Positions 9,278 through 17,447 of a stretch of DNA of 64,000 nt are shown in pieces. The notes below the pieces were generated by a model that made no database searches, was not told the origin of the DNA, and saw only the letters and a program-made list of their open reading frames with translations. The position numbers and the translations under genes were made by a program. Every line of letters starts with the position of its first letter. Positions within the stretch are counted from its first letter, which is position 1. Origin of the DNA: Rhizobium sp. Root274 (GTDB taxonomy: Bacteria > Pseudomonadota > Alphaproteobacteria > Rhizobiales > Rhizobiaceae); contig NZ_LMJE01000007.1 of the NCBI RefSeq assembly GCF_001429245.1, positions 845,127 through 909,126 on the forward strand. The letters are read 5' to 3'.

Positions 9278-9882
9278 TCGAGACGCTACGCTGGCAACCG
9301 GACGCAGGCTTCCTGCGGCTCGACCAGCACATGCGCCGGCTGGCTCGCTCCGCAGACGCGCTCGGATTTCGTCAGCCGCAGGATCCGAAGGGAAAGCTTG
9401 AGAAAGAGGTGTCGGGCGACAAGGCCCTTCGCGTGCGCCTTGTGATGAGCTTTCGCGGCAAGATGGAAATCACCGTGACGCCGTTTGAGGCAGAACCCGA
9501 GGAGAAGGTCTGGCGCCTGAAGATTGCGAAAACCCGGCTGCAGTCGGAAGACAGTCTCTTCCGCCACAAGACCTCCCGCCGCGAACCCTATGAGGCCGCC
9601 CGCGCCGAGTATGCAAAGGAGGAGGCGGACGAGGTTCTTCTGCTCAACGAGCGTGACGAGGTCTGCGAGGGCACGATCACCAACCTCTTTGCCGAGGCGG
9701 CCGACGGCACACTGCTCACCCCGCCGCTCACCAGCGGGCTTCTGCCGGGCGTGCTGCGCGCCGAACTGATCCGCGAACGAAAGGCCAGAGGCGAAGTGCT
9801 CAAACTCAACGACCTGCGCCACCGCAGGCTTTTCGTCGGCAACTCCCTACGCGGGCTGATCCGCGCTGAACTGGTGGAGTGA
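9262..9882 (+). CDS. pabC: Aminotransferase class IV, probable 4-amino-4-deoxychorismate lyase
   Basis: PLP enzyme expected to release pyruvate from aminodeoxychorismate to give p-aminobenzoate. The 206-residue length is short but typical of rhizobial PabC-like proteins. The Schiff-base lysine is K103 (RHKTSRREPY), and the class IV signature EVCEGTITNLF follows, then LLPGVLR. Its ATG lies inside the end of pabB (16-base overlap), which supports the functional pairing over a branched-chain aminotransferase role. Four bases separate its stop from the next ATG, so the downstream membrane-protein gene may be co-transcribed. Confidence 0.85.
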   Translation: MDFSLIETLRWQPDAGFLRLDQHMRRLARSADALGFRQPQDPKGKLEKEVSGDKALRVRLVMSFRGKMEITVTPFEAEPEEKVWRLKIAKTRLQSEDSLFRHKTSRREPYEAARAEYAKEEADEVLLLNERDEVCEGTITNLFAEAADGTLLTPPLTSGLLPGVLRAELIRERKARGEVLKLNDLRHRRLFVGNSLRGLIRAELVE

Positions 9883-9885
9883 AAC

Positions 9886-11187
9886 ATGGCGTTCACGATG
9901 GCAACAGCGCCAGGTGCTAAAAGATCCCCTGGAACGTATGGTTGGCAGCTCGCCCTCCTCGGAATTGCGCTGACCCTGGCGTTTCTAATGCCGGCGCTGA
10001 TCAATCGCTTCCCACTCGTGATGGAAGACTCGATAGGATATTCAGGTCAGGGGGTGGGCTGGATCAGATCAAAGGTGCCACCGATCCTGATTTTTCCACT
10101 ATACCGGGTGATGGGGTACTGGGCGCTGCCTCTGTTCAATGCGGTCGTCAATGCAGCGGCCTGGCTTGTCTTGATCTACGGCTTCCACATGCGCAAGCCA
10201 TGGCTGATATTGCCATTTGCCGCAGCCGCATTGCAGCCGATTTACACCAGCGCAGTCCTGGTGGACGCATGGTTCTTTCCGGCGGTCGTGTTTCTCGTCT
10301 TCTCCGTCAAATGGTCCAGTCCGTTCCTCGGCTTGGCCGCCGGATTGCTCCTCGCGGGGCATGGCAGCGGCCTGCCATTGGCCATCACGTTCATCCTGAT
10401 TGCAGCCTTCCTGTTTGGTCTGAAAGCCATCCGTCTGACCTTATTGGCCATAATCATGATGGTCAGTGCCAATGCGTTCGTGAACAGCAAGTATTTTCCC
10501 GACTCGCCTCCTATGAGTAAAACATTTCTGGCAGCACGATTGTTTTCGGTGCATCCGGAGCTGCTGCGGCATGAATGTGATCGCTCCGGCAAGCAAGTCC
10601 TCTGCGAAGCGGCGGTCTTGGTAGAGGATTTGAAACAGAACCCGGAGACGGCCGGCAGGCGTGACTATTTCTGGGATTTGGCCCGAATCCTCAAAGAGCG
10701 TTTTGACCTCATGGACTTCGAGCGCAATCATGCAAAGGCCATCATTCTCGAAGGTATGACGTATCGGCCATTCGTGACTGCTCTTGTCGTAGCGCAAGAT
10801 TTTTTCAGTTTTTTCGGGCCGGGTACGAAGCTGGACTTTAACGCTGTTCTGAGCGAGCCCATGCCGCCAGCCTATGACAGCTCACTACAGGCACAGGGTC
10901 TCTGGCAAGACAACAAGACGCGCACTCTGCTGACAGTATTGAGGTTCGTCTTCTATGCGGCATGTATCGCAGCCATCGCCTTGGGGTGGCGCAATTCAAC
11001 CGAAGACATGCGCAAATGGTTCTTCGTCATCGTCCTGATGTGTCTCGCCAACGACGCGCTCTTCGCCTTGCTGTCAGGTCCGCCGGACCGTTACCATCAC
11101 CGGATACTACCCTTGTATGCCGCCGCATCTTGCGTTCTTTGGCTGTCAGCAAGAAATAACAGCCCGCTCGCCGAGCAGAAGAGCTAG
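9886..11187 (+). CDS. Polytopic membrane protein of unknown function
   Basis: I do not recognise this 433-residue protein. It has roughly eight to ten hydrophobic segments: one at about 20-40, several between 75 and 205 (including LILPFAAAALQPIYTSAVLV and FLGLAAGLLLAGH), then a soluble loop of about 120 residues (about 205-325), then three more at the C-terminus. The loop has three cysteines (about positions 230-241: HECDRSGKQVLCEAAV). An early acidic motif after the first helix (MEDSIGY) and the overall layout resemble GT-C-type glycosyltransferase or flippase-like proteins, but no signature is decisive. The DNA is visibly less GC-rich and less biased in codon use than pabB/pabC, suggesting later insertion. 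It starts four bases after pabC and ends four bases before yciI, so it reads as part of the same transcript. Confidence 0.75.
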   Translation: MAFTMATAPGAKRSPGTYGWQLALLGIALTLAFLMPALINRFPLVMEDSIGYSGQGVGWIRSKVPPILIFPLYRVMGYWALPLFNAVVNAAAWLVLIYGFHMRKPWLILPFAAAALQPIYTSAVLVDAWFFPAVVFLVFSVKWSSPFLGLAAGLLLAGHGSGLPLAITFILIAAFLFGLKAIRLTLLAIIMMVSANAFVNSKYFPDSPPMSKTFLAARLFSVHPELLRHECDRSGKQVLCEAAVLVEDLKQNPETAGRRDYFWDLARILKERFDLMDFERNHAKAIILEGMTYRPFVTALVVAQDFFSFFGPGTKLDFNAVLSEPMPPAYDSSLQAQGLWQDNKTRTLLTVLRFVFYAACIAAIALGWRNSTEDMRKWFFVIVLMCLANDALFALLSGPPDRYHHRILPLYAAASCVLWLSARNNSPLAEQKS

Positions 11188-11191
11188 CCAC

Positions 11192-11476
11192 ATGTTCATC
11201 CTCTCCCTCACCTATGTGAAGCCCACCGAAGAAGCTGACCGTTTCATGGCGCCCCACATGGACTGGGTGAATGCCGGCTACGAGAGTGGTATGTTCCTCG
11301 CCTCCGGGCGCAAGAACCCGCGCACGGGAGGTGTGATCCTGGCAAAAGGCGAGCGCGCCGAGGTGGAAGCTTATGTCGCGGCGGACCCGTTCACGGTCGA
11401 GGGGGTGGCGACGTATGAGGTGACGGACGTGGCGGTGACCCGGACGGCGACCGGGCTGGGGGCGTTGAAGGGCTGA
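11192..11476 (+). CDS. YciI family protein
   Basis: Small (94-residue) ferredoxin-like alpha/beta protein of the YciI/YCII family. The motif pattern fits: MFILSLTY start, an APHMDW block with the conserved His-Asp pair, SGMFLASGRKNPRTGGVIL, and VAADPF near the end. Members are proposed small enzymes or dimerising ligand binders; the His/Asp pair is the putative active site, but the substrate is unknown. It follows the unknown membrane gene by four bases. The start is the ATG at 11192; a longer frame upstream lies within the previous gene and is rejected. The role is not deducible from context. Confidence 0.85.
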   Translation: MFILSLTYVKPTEEADRFMAPHMDWVNAGYESGMFLASGRKNPRTGGVILAKGERAEVEAYVAADPFTVEGVATYEVTDVAVTRTATGLGALKG

Positions 11477-11487
11477 GCTTGTCCCGC

Positions 11488-11784
11488 TCATTCGTCCGCA
11501 GCCATAGTCCGCGGAACGGCACGCCTCCCGTCGAAAACCTCCAGGATCTCGATCCGCTCGGCGGACAATTTATAGTAGATTACATATGGCGCGCCTGAAA
11601 CCACGAGTCGTCGGACGGCTACGAGACTTGTTCCGGTGCCAAGATACGGATGCCTTGATATTTCCTCAACGGCCGCGAGGATCCTATTGGCAACACCACG
11701 CGCGGCCGATGGGTGGAACCGGTTGATATAGGGTCTGATATGGACGAGGTCTTGCCGTGCTGTGGTAGACCAGACGACCTTCAT
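11488..11784 (-). CDS. RelE/ParE family toxin
   Basis: 98-residue plasmid-stabilisation-type toxin. The family pattern is clear: VWSTTARQDLVHIRPYI at the start, a helix with RILAAVEEISRHPYLGTG, then the beta strands RRLVVSGAPYVIYYKL and a C-terminal RIEILEVFDGRR. ParE proteins usually poison DNA gyrase and RelE proteins cut mRNA; the lack of RelE-type catalytic features in the last strand favours ParE, but this is inference. It lies five bases after the antitoxin gene, the usual antitoxin-first order, and is convergent with yciI. Confidence 0.88.
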   Translation of the reverse strand: MKVVWSTTARQDLVHIRPYINRFHPSAARGVANRILAAVEEISRHPYLGTGTSLVAVRRLVVSGAPYVIYYKLSAERIEILEVFDGRRAVPRTMAADE

Positions 11785-11789
11785 CTGAG

Positions 11790-12065
11790 CTACCGGCTGA
11801 GATCAACAACGGGGGCTTGTAACTCTTCGTCCGTGCCCCAGGTTTGCAGCCATGCCTTCATTGCGTCATGGGATATGAGGCCTTCATGAGTGGCCATAGC
11901 CAGCCCCTCCTCAACGGCAGAGAGCTCCATGTCTCGCCGATCGAGATATTCTACAACAGCCTCTTCTAGTAACTCACCTTCATCTCGGTGACTTTGTGCT
12001 GCCGTCGATTTCAGACGAAATCGGGTCTCTTGCGAAAGGGCCATCCGCTCAACATGGTTTGACAT
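11790..12065 (-). CDS. Antitoxin of the ParE-type module, ribbon-helix-helix-like
   Basis: 91-residue acidic protein directly upstream of the ParE-type toxin. The N-terminal half (MALSQETRFRLKSTAAQ, then DEGELLEEAVVEYLDRRD) has the strand-helix-helix outline of RHH/CopG or ParD DNA-binding antitoxins. The C-terminal part (GLISHDAMKAWLQTWGTDEE) matches the toxin-wrapping tail seen in such proteins. It probably autorepresses the pair from the short gap before 12165. The assignment rests partly on position. Homologous CopG-type annotations are expected. Confidence 0.8.
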   Translation of the reverse strand: MSNHVERMALSQETRFRLKSTAAQSHRDEGELLEEAVVEYLDRRDMELSAVEEGLAMATHEGLISHDAMKAWLQTWGTDEELQAPVVDLSR

Positions 12066-12164
12066 CTATGGGACTCCCACATTTGGACGCAGAAGAATGA
12101 ACTCAAAACGCCTTGCCATCATGATAGCAAACCGGCAGGTTGACGGCAAATCGAGCCATCGCCC

Positions 12165-13058
12165 ATGTCGACCCACCTCACCCACACCCCCTATGCCGGT
12201 CCATCGCGCCCCTTCACCATCGGCCTGTCCGCCCTCGATCCCGCCCGCTGGATCGAACCGGATGAGGACCTGCCCCGCTATCTCGGCGAAAAACGAGACC
12301 TGATTACAACCCTCCGCGATGCGGTTTTTCGCGCAACGGACGACAGCCTGCCCGCCCAGCGGGAATGTCTCTCGGCCCTTCTCACCCATCTCGGAACATG
12401 CCACCCGCAAACGCACCGCCGCGACGGAAATCGTATGCAGGTCGCCGGCCATATCATCGATCTCGCTGACGAAACCCTGCTCCCGCTCCTGCGCGCCGGC
12501 CTCTTGATCCAGGATGACCTCGTCATCATGATGAAGCGTGACGCCGGATGGTCCATCGCGGCCGCCCACCTCTCCTTCCCTTCGTCATGGTCCCTTGCGG
12601 AGAAGTTCGACCGACCGATGGAGGCGGTGCATGAACATGTGCCGGGCTTCGAGGATGGGACGCGCAATGCCGCGATGATCAACCGCATCTTTGACAACTT
12701 GCTGCCGGACCAGCCGGCGGAGCGCTTCAATTGGTCGATCAATTGGAAGGAAAAGCTTTTCCACCCGGAAACGGGGCGCAATGACGCCGCCGAACCGGAT
12801 GAGGCGGTGGTCCGCGTCGAGCGCCAGACCCTAACGAAACTGCCGGAGACCGGCGCCATCGTCTTCACGATCCGGATCTATCTCGACCCCGTCACCGTGT
12901 TCGGCAAGCACCCGGACGGTAGGCGTCTGGCGACCTCACTGGCCGACCAGCTCGAAGGCCTGACCGAGCCCCAGCTGCGCTATAAGGGGCTGGAGCGGCA
13001 GCGAAGTCGGCTCGTCGCGCGGCTGCGGCAAGATGCGGCGGCGGAAAATCGCATCTGA
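12165..13058 (+). CDS. DUF3445 protein, heme-dependent oxidative N-demethylase-like
   Basis: 297-residue cytosolic protein of the DUF3445 family, related to the alpha subunit of heme-dependent oxidative N-demethylase (HODM), which removes methyl groups from small amines. Family features seen are the PFTIGLSALDPARWIEPD start, RDGNRMQVAGHIIDLADETLLPLLRAGLLIQDDLVIM in the middle, the FPSSWSLAEKFDRPMEAVHEHVPGF block, FNWSINWKE, and a late RQTLTKLPETGAIVFTIRIY strand. Other HODM subunits (flavin/iron-sulfur reductase) are not adjacent, so the redox partner is unknown. Divergent from the toxin-antitoxin pair. The start ATG 12165 has only a weak ribosome binding site. Confidence 0.85.
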   Translation: MSTHLTHTPYAGPSRPFTIGLSALDPARWIEPDEDLPRYLGEKRDLITTLRDAVFRATDDSLPAQRECLSALLTHLGTCHPQTHRRDGNRMQVAGHIIDLADETLLPLLRAGLLIQDDLVIMMKRDAGWSIAAAHLSFPSSWSLAEKFDRPMEAVHEHVPGFEDGTRNAAMINRIFDNLLPDQPAERFNWSINWKEKLFHPETGRNDAAEPDEAVVRVERQTLTKLPETGAIVFTIRIYLDPVTVFGKHPDGRRLATSLADQLEGLTEPQLRYKGLERQRSRLVARLRQDAAAENRI

Positions 13059-13194
13059 GTGACCCCGGCGCCCTCAGCGCACTCTTTATTGTGTCAGATT
13101 TTTGTGATCTAGAACCGCCAGTATCGCTCCGGCCGCACGTGACAGGCCGGAAACATGGCCCGAACAACAGAAGCGGGCCTCCAAGGAGACATAA

Positions 13195-14637
13195 ATGAGC
13201 GAAAAGACCTTCCCGGTTTATGGCGAGATCACCGGCCCGATCGTGATGATTGGCTTCGGCTCGATCGGCCGCGGCACCCTGCCGTTGATCGAACGCCACT
13301 TCAAGTTCGACAAGAGCCGGATGGTCGTCATCGATCCCCGCAACGACGAGGCCGAACTGCTGGCCAAGCACGGGATCAAGCACATCCAGGCCCACGTCAC
13401 CAAGGACAACTACAAGAAGCTGTTGAAGCCACTTCTGACCGAAGGCGAAGGCCAGGGCTTCTGCGTCAATCTCTCGGTCGACACCGGCTCGCTCGACCTG
13501 ATGAAGTTCTGCCGCAAGCTCGACGTGCTCTACATCGACACCGTCGTCGAACCCTGGCTCGGCTTCTACTTCGACAAGAACATGAAAAATTCCGAGCGCA
13601 CCAACTATGCGCTGCGCGAAACCGTGCGCCAGGAAAAGGCGAAGAACCCGGGTGGAACGACGGCTGTTTCCACCTGCGGCGCAAACCCGGGCATGGTCTC
13701 CTGGTTCGTCAAGCAGGGTCTGGTCAACCTTGCCAACGAGATCGGCATCAAGTTCGACGAGCCGGACCAGAACGATAGCGAAGGCTGGGCCAAGCTGATG
13801 AAGAAGGTCGGCGTCAAGGGCGTTCACATCGCCGAGCGCGACACCCAGCGGACCAAGAACCCGAAGCCGCTCAACGTCTTCTGGAACACCTGGTCGGTCG
13901 AGGGCTTCATCTCGGAAGGTCTGCAGCCGGCCGAACTCGGCTGGGGCACCCATGAGAACTGGATGCCGAAGAACGCCAAGAAGCACAAGAAGGGCTGCAA
14001 GGCTGCGATCTATCTGGAGCAGCCCGGCGCCAACACCCGCGTCCGCACCTGGTGCCCGACCCCGGGTCCGCAATACGGCTTCCTCGTCACCCACAACGAG
14101 TCGATCTCGATCGCCGACTACTTCACCGTCGAGAAGGATGGCGAAGTCACCTACCGTCCGACCTGCCACTATGCCTACCACCCGGCCAACGATGCGGTTC
14201 TGTCGCTCCACGAGATGTTCGGCAATGGCGGCAATCAGCAGCCGGTCCTGCACGTTCTCGATGAAGACGAACTGGTCGATGGCGTCGACGAACTCGGCGT
14301 GCTGCTCTACGGCCACGAGAAGAACGCCTACTGGTACGGTTCGCGCCTCTCGCTGGAAGAAACCCGCGAAATCGCACCCTACCAGAACGCAACCGGCCTG
14401 CAGGTGACGTCTGCCGTGCTCGCCGGCATGGTCTGGGCGCTGGAAAACCCGAAGGCCGGCATCGTTGAAGCCGACGAGATGGACTACAAGCGCTGCCTGG
14501 AAGTGCAGTCGCCCTATCTCGGCCCGGTCGAGGGCCATTACACCGACTGGACCCCGCTCGATGGTCGCCCGGGCCTCTTCCCGGAAGACCTCGACGAAAA
14601 GGATCCGTGGCAGTTCCGGAACATTCTGGTTCGCTGA
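13195..14637 (+). CDS. hss: Homospermidine synthase
   Basis: NAD-dependent enzyme joining two putrescines (or putrescine and spermidine) to give sym-homospermidine, the characteristic rhizobial polyamine. At 480 residues it has the standard length. The N-terminal Rossmann motif is MIGFGSIGRGTLP, followed by VVIDPRNDE; the central CGANPGMVSWFVKQGL and the VEPWLGFYF segments are strongly conserved. ATG 13195 is preceded by AAGGAGACATAA. Stretches of pure +1-biased codons mark it as highly expressed. The ornithine/lysine decarboxylase-type gene that often neighbours hss is not present here. The leader carries a small inverted repeat (CCGGCC at 13129, GGCCGG at 13145) of unknown meaning. Confidence 0.96.
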   Translation: MSEKTFPVYGEITGPIVMIGFGSIGRGTLPLIERHFKFDKSRMVVIDPRNDEAELLAKHGIKHIQAHVTKDNYKKLLKPLLTEGEGQGFCVNLSVDTGSLDLMKFCRKLDVLYIDTVVEPWLGFYFDKNMKNSERTNYALRETVRQEKAKNPGGTTAVSTCGANPGMVSWFVKQGLVNLANEIGIKFDEPDQNDSEGWAKLMKKVGVKGVHIAERDTQRTKNPKPLNVFWNTWSVEGFISEGLQPAELGWGTHENWMPKNAKKHKKGCKAAIYLEQPGANTRVRTWCPTPGPQYGFLVTHNESISIADYFTVEKDGEVTYRPTCHYAYHPANDAVLSLHEMFGNGGNQQPVLHVLDEDELVDGVDELGVLLYGHEKNAYWYGSRLSLEETREIAPYQNATGLQVTSAVLAGMVWALENPKAGIVEADEMDYKRCLEVQSPYLGPVEGHYTDWTPLDGRPGLFPEDLDEKDPWQFRNILVR

Positions 14638-14655
14638 ACCATTCAGGACCGAAAC

Positions 14656-14683
14656 AAGGTCCGTCGCTTGCGGCGGGCCTTTT
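14656..14683 (+). terminator. Terminator after hss
   Basis: AAGGTCCGTCGC pairs with GCGGCGGGCCTT allowing two G-U pairs, with a very tight loop and TTTTCC at the end. It separates hss from the lipoprotein gene. Confidence 0.6.
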
Positions 14684-14822
14684 CCGCACCTTGGCTCGGA
14701 CCGGGATAACTGCCGGAACGTAAGCACGGTGCCTTGCTTTGCCCGAGGCTTCGCGGCATGGTTTGCAACAACGCAGAAAGGCGGACGGCATGGCCGAACC
14801 GCCGAGATCGTGGGAGATTGAG

Positions 14823-15191
14823 ATGAAGACCAAAACCGTGGTGACGCTGGCAGCTGCAGGCCTCGCCCTCACGTCCTGCTACTCGTCCGGTCCTCCGCGC
14901 CAGCTCCCGACCGTTCAGCAAGCCCCAACAGTTGAAGGATCGTGGACTGATCCTAATGGTTTCGTTTCAACATTCGCTGCGGGACGAGTGCAAACCGTAA
15001 CGACTGACGGTTCGAATAAAGTGATGGCGACGGGCACTTACACGATGATGCCCAACAACGTTGTCCAAATTAGCCTGTTCTCTAACGTAAAGCAGACGAC
15101 TACCAGAGCTGACTGCGCACTGGTCACTGCTATGCAACTTAACTGCACCTCCGACAGCGGCGCCCAGTTCTCCCTCGCCCGCCGCGCCTAA
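14823..15191 (+). CDS. omp10: Omp10-like outer-membrane lipoprotein
   Basis: 122-residue small lipoprotein. The signal peptide ends in a lipobox, ALTSC, so the mature protein begins at the Cys around residue 19 and should be lipidated and sent to the outer membrane. The body matches the Brucella Omp10 pattern from memory: VEGSWTDPNGFVSTF, a run of short beta strands, DCALVTAMQLNCTSDSGAQFSLARR at the end with two conserved cysteines. This resembles a small beta-barrel inhibitor-like fold. ATG 14823 follows GGGAGATTGAG. A hairpin terminator follows at 15216. GC is lower and codon use less biased than in hss. Confidence 0.85.
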   Translation: MKTKTVVTLAAAGLALTSCYSSGPPRQLPTVQQAPTVEGSWTDPNGFVSTFAAGRVQTVTTDGSNKVMATGTYTMMPNNVVQISLFSNVKQTTTRADCALVTAMQLNCTSDSGAQFSLARRA

Positions 15192-15215
15192 GCTCCGCTG
15201 AAACCTCTGCAGATC

Positions 15216-15246
15216 GAAGCGGCCTCACGGCCGCTTCTTCGTTTTT
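15216..15246 (+). terminator. Rho-independent terminator after omp10
   Basis: GAAGCGGCC (15216-15224) pairs perfectly with GGCCGCTTC (15229-15237) across a TCAC loop, followed by TTCGTTTTT. Confidence 0.88.
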
Positions 15247-15389
15247 GATGCTCTCTAACATGAGCCGCTGCCTCCTTTTTTCCTTGCTCTGCCTTTGGCT
15301 TAATGAAAACATTCGCCATCCCGGCCGGCATGCATCTGTCACAGTCGCATGCCAGACAGTGACAGACGGATAAATACAGGAGACAGACG

Positions 15390-17321
15390 ATGTTCAGACA
15401 CTTGCGAATTGGCCTATTGAGCGCATCCTTGCTCGCCCTTTCCACAGGCGCCGCACTCGCCGATTTCGAACTCAACATTCTCCACATCAACGATCTGCAT
15501 TCCCGCATCGAAGCGATCAACAAGTCTGATTCCACCTGCTCCCCGGACGATGCGGCCAAGAATGAATGCTTCGGCGGCATTGCACGGGTAAAGGCCGCGA
15601 TCGATGCGCGCCGCGCCGAACTTACGGATAAGAACGTGCTGACGCTCGATGCCGGCGACCAGTTCCAGGGGTCTCTCTTCTACACGACCTACAAGAGCGC
15701 CCCGATCGCCGAGTTCATGAACGGCATCGGCTTCGACGCCATGGCGATCGGCAATCACGAATTCGACGACGGGCCGGAAGAGCTCGCCAAGTTCATCGAC
15801 GCCCTGAAATTCCCGATGATTTCGGGCAACACGCTGGCCGGCCTCAACTCGCCGGTCGCCGACAAGTTCAAGCCCTATATCGTCAAGGACTTTGGCGCCG
15901 ATAAGGTCGCGGTCGTCTCCGTGCTCGCCACCGACACGGACGAGACTTCTTCGCCGGGTGATGCCATCCTGTTTGCAGACGAGATCGGCTACTTGAAGGA
16001 GGCTGTGAAGGAGATCGAAGGCCAGGGCATCGACAAGATCGTGCTCTTGTCCCATGTCGGCTACGTCAAGGACCAGGAGATCGCGAAAGCCGTTGACGGC
16101 ATCGACGTCATCGTCGGCGGCCACAGCCACACGCTTCTTTCCTCGACCGACGAAAAGGCCGCCGGCCCCTATCCGACGCTGGTCAAAAGCCCTTCCGGCA
16201 AGGACGTGCCGATCGTCACGGCCTATGCCTATTCGAAATATCTCGGTGACCTGACCGTGACCTTTGACGATGCCGGAGTGGTCAAAGCCGCCAGCGGCGC
16301 GCCAAAACTGCTCGATGCCTCGGTAACGCCCGATGCCGGCTTCACCGCCAAGGTCGCCGAACTCGCCGGCCCGATCGAAGAGGTCAAGCAGAAGGAAATC
16401 GGCTCGACAGCCGAGGCGATCGACGGCGCCCGCGAAACCTGCCGTGCTGTCGAATGCACCATGGGCAACCTCGTCGCCGATGCCATGGTCGACCGCCTGC
16501 AGGACCAGGGCGTGACGATCGCCATCCAGAACGGCGGCGGTCTGCGCGCCTCGATCGATGCTGGCACCGTTACCATGGGGGAAGTGCTGACAGTTCTTCC
16601 CTTCCAGAACACGCTCGCCTCCTTCCAGCTGAAGGGCTCCGACGTTGTTGCAGCCCTCGAAAACGGCGTGAGCCAGGTGGAAGAAGCAGCCGGCCGCTTC
16701 CCGCAGGTCTCGGGCCTCAAATACACCTTCGACAAGTCGAAGCCGGCTGGCAGCCGCGTCTCGGATGTCCAGGTCAAGGAAGGCGACAACTGGGTCGCAA
16801 TCGACGCCAACAAGATCTATGGCGTTGCCACCAACAACTACATGCGCGGCGGCGGCGACGGCTATAAGGTCTTCGCGACCGGCGGTCAGAACGCCTATGA
16901 CTTCGGCCCGGGCCTCGAAACCGTAGTCGCCGACTACATCGCCAAGAACAGCCCCTACAAGCCCTATACCGACGGACGCATCACCGTCGCCGAAACAGCG
17001 GCTGCGGCAACGACGACAGCACCCGCTGCTGAAGCGCCGGCAGCACCTGCCACCGAAACCCCCGCCGCTCCTGCCGCCCCCACAACAGAGGCTTCGGCCC
17101 CTGCAGCACCGGCAGCAACCACTCCGGCGCCGACGGCAACCGAAACGGCCAAGTCCGTCGCTGAAACCGCCTACAAAGTGGTCGCTGGCGACAGCCTCTG
17201 GAAGATCGCCAAGGCCACCTATGGCGACGGTCTTCTGTGGAAGAAGATTGCCGAGGCGAACACACTGCGCAATCCGGACCTGATCGCGATTGGCAAGGAA
17301 TTGCAGCTGCCGCCGAAGTAA
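15390..17321 (+). CDS. Secreted 5'-nucleotidase/2',3'-cyclic phosphodiesterase-type metallophosphatase with LysM tail
   Basis: Periplasmic nucleotide hydrolase of 643 residues. The signal peptide covers about 1-24 (LLALSTGAALA). The calcineurin-like metallophosphatase domain shows ILHINDLHSR, DAGDQFQGSLF, IGNHEFDDGPE and the VGGHSH metal-binding block. The C-terminal 5'-nucleotidase domain (about 325-530) includes NLVADAM, IQNGGGLRASI and NNYMRGGGDGY. A low-complexity Ala/Pro/Thr linker (about 530-590) follows, then a LysM domain (AYKVVAGDSLWKIAKATYGD to LQLPPK) predicted to bind peptidoglycan. This tethers the enzyme to the cell wall, which is not part of the classical UshA layout. ATG 15390 has AGGAGACAGACG upstream. 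Confidence 0.93.
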   Translation: MFRHLRIGLLSASLLALSTGAALADFELNILHINDLHSRIEAINKSDSTCSPDDAAKNECFGGIARVKAAIDARRAELTDKNVLTLDAGDQFQGSLFYTTYKSAPIAEFMNGIGFDAMAIGNHEFDDGPEELAKFIDALKFPMISGNTLAGLNSPVADKFKPYIVKDFGADKVAVVSVLATDTDETSSPGDAILFADEIGYLKEAVKEIEGQGIDKIVLLSHVGYVKDQEIAKAVDGIDVIVGGHSHTLLSSTDEKAAGPYPTLVKSPSGKDVPIVTAYAYSKYLGDLTVTFDDAGVVKAASGAPKLLDASVTPDAGFTAKVAELAGPIEEVKQKEIGSTAEAIDGARETCRAVECTMGNLVADAMVDRLQDQGVTIAIQNGGGLRASIDAGTVTMGEVLTVLPFQNTLASFQLKGSDVVAALENGVSQVEEAAGRFPQVSGLKYTFDKSKPAGSRVSDVQVKEGDNWVAIDANKIYGVATNNYMRGGGDGYKVFATGGQNAYDFGPGLETVVADYIAKNSPYKPYTDGRITVAETAAAATTTAPAAEAPAAPATETPAAPAAPTTEASAPAAPAATTPAPTATETAKSVAETAYKVVAGDSLWKIAKATYGDGLLWKKIAEANTLRNPDLIAIGKELQLPPK

Positions 17322-17344
17322 GACGGTTCGCCGCATACGCTTCG

Positions 17345-17380
17345 AGCCGGTCCGGGCTTCCCCGGGCCGGCTTTTGCTTT
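17345..17380 (+). terminator. Strong rho-independent terminator after nucleotidase
   Basis: AGCCGGTCCGGG (17345-17356) pairs with CCCGGGCCGGCT (17361-17372), one G-U pair, across CTTC, then TTTTGCTTTT. Confidence 0.88.
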
Positions 17381-17447
17381 TATCAGATGATCCCAGTGCC
17401 ATATTTCGACGTATTGCTTCACTGCAGCAAATCATCAGGATAACCCA

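Noticed and set aside
12066..12569. A minus-strand frame next to the antitoxin gene
   Set aside because: It lies opposite the start of the DUF3445 gene, which has clear family motifs; the frame has none.
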